Below the pieces are notes generated by a model that saw nothing but the letters and a program-made list of their open reading frames with translations, had not been told where the DNA came from and did no database searches. The translations under genes were made by a program, and so were the position numbers. From positions 25,068,001 through 25,132,000 of the forward strand of contig NC_072801.1 in NCBI RefSeq assembly GCF_028583425.1: a DNA stretch of 64,000 nucleotides, given 5' to 3'. How positions within the stretch are numbered: position 1 is the first letter of the stretch; every line of letters begins with the position of its first letter. The stretch comes from Eublepharis macularius. Lineage: Eukaryota; Chordata; Lepidosauria; Squamata; Eublepharidae. Shown here piece by piece: positions 52,257-61,131 of the stretch.

Positions 52257-54381
52257 TGTGTGTGTGCATTAGAAAGCAGGGGGACATCAGCTCCTCCAAG
52301 ACCATTCAACAAGGTCATGTACCAAATCAGAGCATGTTCTTTTAAACTCTTGTGCAGTCTCACATGAAGGGTGGGGCCCTGAGTGCCTTGGGGATATAAC
52401 AGCGAAGTGGAACGCTGGATTTCTTCAGGTCAGCAGCTGCCGTTCCTTGGGAGCTCACAGACTGTGTCTCCTCCATTCCTTTCAGGCCCTTGTTAGACTC
52501 TCAAGGAGTTAGAAGCTTGACCAGAACAGGACAAGGAGCGCAGACAGCACAACCCACAGCCTGCTCATCACGCAACATGGAAACGCGATGAACCAAAGCT
52601 CGTTTACAAGACACCTTGGTTAAAAGTTTTCACAAAATGAGATTCTTGCATAGGCAGTGAAGGGAGCTGGCTCATGTTTCATTCAGGGTTGGGTCCCACA
52701 GAGGACTTCCCCAAATGGAAGGGGGAATCGATTTATGCCAACTCCCCTCCCCATATTGTTTCTGCGGTGGGTGGGTCCAACCCCCCCTGAGCAGCATGGG
52801 GAGGAGCATTTTGAGCTGCGACAGGAAGGGAGGGACAAGAAAGTCACATTCTGTGGACTCCCCACACAATCTTCTATCTACGGAAATTGTCCAGGGGATC
52901 CAACACCTCCCCTCGTCTTCCCAACAGTATCAAGCACACGATGAAAGAAAACTTCACACCACAATCCGAGCACAAACACCACTGTGCGATGCTACCCTTT
53001 TCCAGACCTGTTATAAATAAGTGACTTGCTGAGGGGCAGCTGCCAAAACAATCTGCAGAGCCCAATCTGGATCCACAAATCTGTTTCACAGATGCAGCGT
53101 CCCTCCCCAAAGCTTCCATCAAAGTCAAAATCCTCTCTTCCTGTTTCTCCACAGGCATACAAAGGGTTAACTTTTCCTTAGCCCTGCTGATAACACACAC
53201 TACAATTGGGTAACAGATGTGTCCATCATGTTTTTAGGAAGTGACTGCCAGGCCGGGAGGAAAGCTTCCCTGCATTACTGCTTATACACCAGAGGAACAG
53301 TCGCAGTACTGAGTCCCTTTTCAGCACCGTGGAAGCCACAAGGTAAATGAATTAAATACCAGGCAGTAGGTTCCTCAATGGCTGGCCAGGGCTAATAGTT
53401 ACAGCAAGGATGCAGGAATTCAGCAGCAAAGCGAGAGGGGTGGCGGCCACGGCTTGGAATTCCTCAAAATGGGCACAATTTTCCACCCCATGAGGCTGGA
53501 ATATTCTTGTTTTCTCCTGAGCCCCATCTTAAATGCAAAGATCAGCTCAAAGATCAGCACAGGGCTCCTGCCTGAGTGGCTACTGGGGTTGTGGATTGTT
53601 TTGCTAATTTCAGTTTTGCAAAGGCCTCTTTTCCGAGGAGGCAATAATCAAGAGTACTCATCAGAGAAAAGAAAAAGGGTTCTGGAAAGGGGGAGGTGAA
53701 GTTGCTTAGAATCAAAACAGCGTTCGGAAGAAATCCTGGTTCCCTTTTTCTGCAAGCTGGGGTGAGCGGGTTCCTCTAACTCAGGGTGGGAAGCATTTGT
53801 AGCGTATAGTAATAATATAATTAGCAATTAGCATATATACGTGCTTTTGTTTTTCTGTAGTGTTTCTAAGTGCTTTGCAGATGCCATCTTGATAATCTTT
53901 GGCAACATCTTTCTAATGCCACTCTGGTTATTCCCTGGGACACAAATTCTGAAAGAATAGTAGCCTTGGAGCTGGAAACCACCCCTCCCTCCCAAACATA
54001 CCCTCTCCTCCAAAGCGGCACTCTCAGTTTGGGCTCACTGTCCTTTTTACCACCATCGTCCCTGGCAAAAACCCACATCCAATCCATGCTATTCAAACCA
54101 GAAGTTCCTCTTTAATATTTATAGGGAGGCTTGCAGGATTTGCTGACAGCTGCTTCCTCCGCCCACAATGTCTATTCCCTGCTTTTAAAAAGAACACCAC
54201 TTTCTCATGATAGATCACTACAGCTAGAACTGAACTACCTTTTCTCCAGTGCAAGAGCTGTGCATCATCTTTCTCAGGTACAAAAACAGAGTGACTGAGA
54301 TGTCAGCAGTCGTCTGTTTGTTAAGAGTACACAACGCCATACCATGAGTCTACAGGATCTCCCCCCACCCCCCATTAGGAA
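52257..54381. other. Noncoding sequence, nothing recognised
   Basis: No splice-bounded open frame and no nameable repeat. Confidence 0.45.
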
Positions 54382-54590
54382 CAGCAGTGTAGTATCAAGA
54401 TAATATTGGACTAGGAAGAGGGAGACCCAGGTCCCAAATCCTACATGGCCACAAAGCTCACTGGATGACTTTGGACCAGTTGCGGTCTCAGCCTAACCTA
54501 TCTCACAGGGTTGTTGTAAGGGTCAAACGAGGACAGGAGAACCATTATACGCTGCCCTGAGCTCTTTGGAAGGAGGGTGGGATGACAATG
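54382..54590 (+). repeat. tRNA-headed SINE, diverged
   Basis: gcagtgtagtatcaagataatattggactagg, gacccaggtcccaaatcc, cctaacctatctcacagggttgttgtaagg, and a LINE-like tail cgctgccctgagctctttgg. Confidence 0.6.
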
Positions 54591-55907
54591 TGATCTGTCA
54601 CAGTCTTAGGACATGGTGATTTAATATTTTCATTTTGAAACATGTAATAAAATGGTATTGCAACAGCTCTTCACAATCAGGATGGCCACCTATTTCCTAC
54701 AAGGCACTTGTTCACTTGCTGAATTTTACTTTTGTGCAGATGTTGCAGACACAGGAGCTCTGCTAGGCCAAAAAAAAAAGTGGGCTGGGGGGAGATCTCA
54801 CCCTACTCACATATAATGATTACAAACATCCAGCAAAAGGAAGAAACTTGTTTTGTTACTTGCACATGGGAGCAGCTAGTACTGTGTTTCCCAAATGCCA
54901 GAGATGGAATGCAGATTTTTCCTGGATTAAAATAGCTAGTGTGTGTGGTGTAGTTGTTAACTTAGAACATTAACACACATGCTGCAGTCCTAAGCAGACT
55001 TCAATGGGCTTAACAGGGGTAACTCTGTTTAAGACTGCACAGTAAGGGTAGGGAAACTCAGATGTAAATCCTCATTTAAATGCAGAACTGGGTGTCCTAT
55101 CTTTTGCTCTTTATAGGGAACTGCGGGTGAAAAATGCAGTAGGTAGGCATATTTCACTCTGGCTGAGAAAGGACGTTTGAATATTCCCTTGATCGGCTCT
55201 CAGAACTACAGATTGGCATCCACCTGCATAGACAAGATAGCAACTTTGCCCCCCAGTATCCCAGCCTCGCCTTTCTCAAGCCTGCCACAGTTGATGGATG
55301 GTACCATGCTTTCTGGGATTCCACCACGTGTGATAGATACAGGATCATGGCTACGTCAGGGAATCCCAACCCAGCTTTCTTCCCCGCCCAGGGCATCCCC
55401 AGTCCAATAGTTAGAATGGGAATACGGACTTGTTTAATTTTTCAAAACACCCTTTAGCCACTCTCTTGCTTTTGTGCGCCCTAGCACAGGGTATTGGGAA
55501 TCACTGAGTTTGTGGATAAAAATCCAGTCTAAAGCACGCTGGTAAAAAAGTTGGAGCTATAAAACCAAATCATTGGTTTAAGACTGTTACAGAACCTGAC
55601 TAGTGCTCAGCCAGCTTTTCTTCTCTCAGCTTTGACAGCACAGTGCCCTTGTTTTGTTGTGCAAATGTTTTGACCAACACAAAAGACAGAAAGCTCCAGG
55701 CTACTTTCACACATACCACAAAGAACACATAGAGAACAATCCTAAACAGGCCAACTCCGAATCCTACTCAAGTCTATGCAGTGGGGCTTACTGCCAGGAA
55801 GGTGTTCTTCGAGGACGCTGCCAAGCTGCCATCATATGAATGCTCTCCTGGAAGTATGCCCCACTGAATAAAATAGGACTTAGTGTCGAGCCAATGTGTT
55901 CAGGATA
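54591..55907. other. Noncoding sequence
   Basis: A fragment of the palindromic 'cctaagcag...aactctgttta' family is at 54983-55045. Nothing else is recognised. Confidence 0.45.
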
Positions 55908-55915
55908 GGCTCCCT

Positions 55916-56233
55916 CAGGGCTTTTTTTCAGCTGGAATGCAATGGGACGGAGTTCCAGCACCTCTTGAAAATGGTCACATGGCTGGTGGCCCCGCCCCCT
56001 GATCTCCAGACAGAGGGGAGTTTAGATTGCCCTCCACGCCGATCAGCAGTGCGGAGGGCAATCTAAACTCCCCTCTGTCTGGAGATCAGGGGGTGGGGCC
56101 ACTGGCCATGTGACCATTTTCGCCAAGGGCGATTTAAACTTTAAAAAACTCCCCCCTTGTTCCAGCTGACCCAAAGGGACATCATTGTGCGGTCCTGAGA
56201 TCCACCACCTCTTTTCCCAGAAAAAAAGCCTTG
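55916..56233 (-). mobile_element. Non-autonomous hAT-type element, 318 bp, perfect TSD
   Basis: The same family as 14132-14457 in reverse orientation. The 8-bp duplication GGCTCCCT stands at 55908-55915 and 56234-56241. The terminal repeats are CAGGGCTTTTTTTC and GAAAAAAAGCCTTG (one decayed base). The internal hairpin (about 55964-56123) is conserved. Confidence 0.87.
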
Positions 56234-56241
56234 GGCTCCCT

Positions 56242-57114
56242 TAATGTCGTTTTTGTTCTGAACTTGTGAATGCAGTTACCTAGCAAGATTGTTATACAAA
56301 ATGCTGTAGGGCACGGAGGAAAAAGACGGCAAAGGTGCATAATTAAGTTGCTGATCACTACCTTTACGACAGGTAAAGGAAGTTATCAGAGCTTTTCTCC
56401 AGGAGGCACAATATTTCTAAGAACGCAAAGATGTTCAAAATTAAAGGATACAACTGAGCAGCTCAGGTGCCCAAGAGAAGAACAGAGCTGCTATTCACCT
56501 GGGAGAAAGGAAGACATTAAAGAGCATTTTAGATGAGTCTCGGCTTGGGAGAAAGCCATCCAGAGGTGACCTGAGAGTCTTTCTGGGTCTGAACGGGACT
56601 CCTGACCCACCAGCTGTTGGTCCCTAGCTCACTATAAGAAGTAAGTAAGCAGTGCGATGTAAGTGGAAGTACACTTTTATTAACTGCGTTGTTCTGTAAT
56701 GCAAAGCCTTGCCAAGCTTTGCAAAAGTCTCATGTGCGGCCACGTGAGTGTGTGTGATTAAATGACAACTCCTTAGTTTAGGATTTCAACACTGAGCTGT
56801 CATATGAAGGTATGACCACTTGCCAGAGCTAACAATAGCTCGTAAATCACAGGCATGAAACAGAGTGGGGGGAGGAGAAGCACCCTTGTGTTTTGCAACA
56901 GACTGCGGCTTCACGTTAGATGTGCTGCTGCATAAGCCTTGTTATACATGCCATTAGGTTGCACAGAGATTAGACTGAGCTGAATATACTTTGGGGCGGG
57001 GGACGACGACAACACATACCTATACCAATTTATAATTATTAAAAAGAAAAGAGCAATAAGTCTATTGCATATCACAACATATATCAGAACAGCCAATAAT
57101 TCCATTCTGTATGA
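56242..57114. other. Noncoding sequence, nothing recognised
   Basis: No exon or repeat family identified. Confidence 0.45.
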
Positions 57115-57368
57115 AATATTTATTTCCTTATTTTCTTCTTTTATACCCCACCTTTCTCCCCAATGGGGACTCAAAGCACCTGACATTTTTCTCTCCCATT
57201 TTTCCTCGCAACAACCCTATGAGGTAGGTTGGGCTGAGTGTGTGCATGTGACTGGCACCAAAAGGATTAGCCTAAGGTCAGCCAGTAAGCTGCCATGGCA
57301 GAGTGAAGATTAGAACTCAGGTCTCCCAGATCTTAGTCTGACATGCTAACCACTACACAACCGCTGGC
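57115..57368 (-). repeat. tRNA-headed SINE, full length
   Basis: Tail ttataccccacctttctccccaatggggactc, body cgcaacaaccctatgaggtaggttgggctgag, head gtctcccagatcttagtctgacatgctaaccactacac. It is a good reference for the interrupted copy at 2430-2845. Confidence 0.75.
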
Positions 57369-58084
57369 TCAACTTATACCAAAAACTTAGGACAACCATC
57401 TCAGTCTGTTACTTCTGGCCCAAATAAACAAAGGCACAGCCATACCCTGGACTTCACTATTGCAGTATATATTGAATATGGATCATTTCTCCACAAACAT
57501 ATCAAAGATTATATTAACTAAGCCATTAGACCTTGTATACCATGTCTATTTTATCATTAAGACAACTTTCCCTGATCTGAACATACTTTCAGAGTCAACT
57601 GGCTAAGATATATGAGGTGTACGTGCATGCTGTCACTGTAACCGAAGAACCTTATCACCATAAATATCTAAAAAGAGCTACTCTGCCAATTCACCCCGCG
57701 CAGGACTAAAGAGCCTTATGGGTGCAAGTCCTCACACTCAGCTTTCCTAGTCACTAATCAAGATATCCTCAATTACAGCTCATTCTATAATACAATTGGT
57801 TTGTTATGTGCCTATATCCATGAACTTTTTTTAACCACTACAGGCAACTTTGATGCATACATAACCTTGCAACAGCAATGGCTCATGGATCCAAGGCTGG
57901 GAATGATGGAGCTTTCCCAAATTCTCCCAAGAAGCCCCCCACCCATTAGAACTCCCATTTCCTTCATGCTCCCCACCAGGCTCAATCTTGCAAAGCGGGT
58001 CCTGTATAATTATCCCCCATTTTGTAGATGGTGCAGGCTTGGGTGATAACGGCTTGCTTAAGGTCACTTTCTAAGTAAAATTTA
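57369..58084. other. Noncoding sequence, nothing recognised
   Basis: No exon or repeat family identified. Confidence 0.45.
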
Positions 58085-58735
58085 TTCATTTAGGAAATTT
58101 GTATGCCACTTCTCCAGACCTGCTCAAGGCAGCTCACAGCTAAAATAATAAAACAAAACCAACCCAGGCAACAAAACAAGCCAGTAAAACAAATCACACA
58201 AGCCAAGTCAATAGAACAAACAGATCAATTAAAAAAGCCAAACCTGTTATTTTTTATTTACTTCATTTATATCTCGCCTTTCTCCCCAATAGGGACCTCA
58301 AACAACTTCTCTCCTCCGTTTTAATCTCACAACTCTGTGACGTAGGTTAGGACAAGAGAGTGAGAGCCTAAGGTCACCCAACTAGCTTCTGCGGCAGAGT
58401 CAGGTTTTGAACCCGGGTCATCCACATCCTAGTCTAACACTCTAGCCACCACACTTGTTAAGCACATAAAAAGAACAATCTAAAATGATATTATTAAAAC
58501 AGTTCTTAGGTTAGGATCAGACTACAAAAGAACTTAAAAAACAAAAAACCCTTTGTTAAAAGTTTTGGCCTAGCACCTAAAAGAAAATAAAGTAGGTGCC
58601 AGGGAACCATTAAGAGGGAGGGTGTTCCAAAGGCGAGGTGCCACCACTGAAAAAACCCTGTCTCTGCTCACCGCTTGCCTTACTTCTGCAGGCAGAGGAA
58701 TTCTTTGAATGGCTGAGGTTAGATTTGAACCTGGG
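58085..58735 (-). repeat. LINE (CR1/L2 clade) 3' end, split by a SINE
   Basis: On the - strand the C-terminal coding remnant (AVSRDRVFSVVAPRLWNTLPL) is at about 58735-58640 and the 3' UTR runs to 58457. After the SINE at 58246-58456 the terminus (gagctgccttgagcaggtctggagaagtggcatacaaatttcc) ends at 58085. The W-N-T-L-P-L motif is the conserved C-terminal block of CR1/L2-type ORF2. Confidence 0.65.
58246..58456 (-). repeat. tRNA-headed SINE nested in a LINE
   Basis: Tail ttatttacttcatttatatctcgcctttctcc, body gtaggttaggacaagagagtgag, box B-like gaacccgggtcatcc, head ctagtctaacactctagccaccacac. TGTTA occurs at both borders and may be a short target duplication. Confidence 0.65.
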
Positions 58736-59404
58736 TGTTGCCTTCTCTTAACCAGACACTTGAACCAGGATGGGGATGTGCATGGAGATCCTAACAATAG
58801 GCAGAAACATGTCTCAGACTTTGAAGAAGCACTAGTGAATGCATTTAGTGCCATCAGAAAGCATGCAGCTTCACAGAACAAGATAGGCAAGAGAGAGGTT
58901 GCTGCCTCAAAGAGCAGGCGCACAAGTTAAATATTACCTGTAGGTTTCTCAACAGGCACTCTGTCACTCAGACAAGGACGTGTAAGCAAACTGGAAAGAG
59001 TCAGGGCTTCCCACCTTTCATGCCACCAGTAAACCATAAAACAATCTAACTGGATGAAGGCTAATTTAAAAAAAAACTGGTTGTAAAGTGTTGTAGATTT
59101 ACTTGCAAGGTCAAAATGTATCTAAAATGCATGTTATAAATGTAAATACATATTCAGCAGAAACAGAATTTGGGCCGCTGGGGAAGCCATTTCAAATTTC
59201 AGTTGCCAATGGGTATGCATGTAAAAATAATCCAGCCACTGTGAATCCAACCAAGCACTAATAAATACACCCCCCCCCACACACACACAAAGAAACGTAA
59301 GCCACAGATACCTTTTCACAAAGGAGAACAAAAAGAGGAATCCTGCAACTCCCCCCACCCCCAGCTAATAAATGTGACTGCCATACACACACACACACCT
59401 GGTT

Positions 59405-59600
59405 ATCATTAATAGCTGAAGTGTAATCGTTACAATGTCTGTTTAGGATAAAAGAGACCCAGGTTCAAACTGCACTAAGCAATAACACTAATTCGGTGGC
59501 CTTGGGCCAGTCATTCTCTGTAAGCCTCGCCTACCTGACAGGGTTGCTGTGAGGAGAGAATGATGTATGCCACCTTGAACTATAATGCACGTAAAATAGG
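59405..59600 (+). repeat. tRNA-headed SINE, diverged
   Basis: gtgtaatcgttacaatgtctgtttagg, gacccaggttcaaactgc, ggccttgggccagtcattctctgtaagcc, gggttgctgtgagg. Confidence 0.6.
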
Positions 59601-59854
59601 AGTCCAGTTGCACTTTAAATTCCTCAAGTGCAGGATACTTTTCTGTAACTTTATCTGCTTAACAGGTGTTTATCCAATTCACTCAAGTTTACAATGGAGT
59701 AAATTTTGGTTTGTTTTCAAGGTGCCATAGGGCTCCAATTTGCTGCAACAGACTAACACTACCTGCCCACCAGGGACTGTATGAAGCATGTGTGACAATT
59801 ATACATGTCTGCAAAACGCAATATTAATTACATTTTGTGGAAGTGTCTATTTCA

Positions 59855-59882
59855 TACACACACACACACACACACACACACG
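59855..59882. repeat. (CA)n microsatellite
   Basis: Pure CA run of about 28 bases, directly before the 5S-headed SINE. Confidence 0.9.
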
Positions 59883-59892
59883 AGGACAAATG

Positions 59893-60665
59893 TACTGACC
59901 TGGATAGCCCAGGCAAGCATGATCTCGTCAGATCTTGGAAGCTAAGAAGGATCAGCCTTGGTTAGTACCGAAGTGGAGTACCGAATCAGATTCAAGGTTT
60001 TGGTACTAACCTATAAAGCCCTAAGTGGACTGGGACCGTCGTACCTACGGGACCGCCTCTCCCCATATGAGCCCCAGAGGACTCTTCGCTTGAGCGACAA
60101 ACATCTGTTAAAGATCCCTGGCCCTAGGGAGGCCCGCCTAGCATTGACCAGGGCCAGGGCGTTTTCGGCCCTGGCCCCAACCTGGTGGAACACTCTGTCT
60201 TGCGAGACCAGGGCCCGGCAGGACTTGTTATCATTTTGCTGGGCCTGTAAGACAGAGCTGTTCTGCCAGGCATATGGGTGAAGCTGGGCGTTGCCTAGTG
60301 GGGGGGGGGGGCTGAGATTCTGTGCCCTCCCGCCCAAAGTCATCTCACATCTTTATATGATCGCTGTAATCTGCGCTATAAATGGTGATAGGTGAATGTA
60401 TAATGTGCTGCTATGTTTTTATTTTTGATAGCTATATTTACATGGTGCTAATATATGTTTTAAATGAATGATATGTATTATTTATATTTTTAACGGCTAC
60501 TGCTGGTGAATTGTGTAGCATGTTTTAAATTGTTGTGATCCGCCCTGAGCCCACTTGGTTGGGGAGGGCGGACTATAAATTTAAGTAAATAAATAAATAA
60601 AGTAATTGGATGAGAGACCTCCAAAAAAAACCAGGGTTATAGAGCCAAACAATGGCAAACCACCT
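59893..60665 (+). repeat. 5S rRNA-headed SINE split by a LINE
   Basis: The 5S-derived head (tagcccaggcaagcatgatctcgtcagatcttggaagctaag) stops at about 59967 in ggttagta. It resumes at 60601 (agtaattggatgagagacctcc) with the body agccaaacaatggcaaaccacctc. The break is at the 5S position where 29262-29412 is continuous. Confidence 0.72.
59968..60600 (+). mobile_element. CR1/L2-clade LINE 3' fragment inserted in the SINE
   Basis: About 100 codons of the ORF2 C-terminus are readable (FKVLVLTYKALSGLGPSYL, LLKIPGPREARLA, AFSALAPTWWNTLS), then a 3' UTR and the terminus tgatccgccctgagcccac...gggcggactataaatttaagtaaataaataaataa. AGTA stands at both borders (59964-59967, 60601-60604) as a probable short target duplication. 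The open frame from 59958 is only this remnant. Confidence 0.72.
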
Positions 60666-61131
60666 CACTTACAGCTCAATCCTATGGTGGGGGTGGGGGT
60701 GGGGGCACCAAAAATGCTTAGGCAGCCATCGGGCCCCCATGTCAGTGTATCTGCCCACTACATTTGTGGTGCATCGGGGGCATAAATCTTTGTGCCAGCA
60801 GGTGGGATCTGGGGTACAAGTTAGTCCACTACCTAAGCCATTTCGAACTTGAGAACATACCCACTGCAGTGGTGGAAAGTTACACCTCGAAAAATGATGG
60901 CATAAGAGCTTCCCTCTTCTCTCCCTTGAATTTACTTCCACTTCTCTCCCTTGAATTTACTGCAGGCGGCACGGTGGGACTTGGAGCGTTGCTTGGGGGG
61001 CACCACAGAGGATTCTCATGTTCTGACAGCGCTGCTGGGGTCTTGCAAACCAGGCAGAAGACCACTGCATGTAGGGGGCGACGTTGATGCCGGGATGTGA
61101 GTGTATGTGTGTGGAGTGACATCCCGGGATC
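60666..61131. other. Noncoding sequence before the L1 tail
   Basis: It contains a 25-bp-period duplication (cttctctcccttgaatttac at 60916 and 60941). Nothing else is recognised. Confidence 0.5.

Noticed and set aside
59893..59967. 5S rRNA gene
   Set aside because: Only a diverged part of 5S is present, followed by SINE body sequence.
60916..60961. Short tandem duplication of 25-bp period
   Set aside because: Only two units; a common kind of local duplication with no sign of function.
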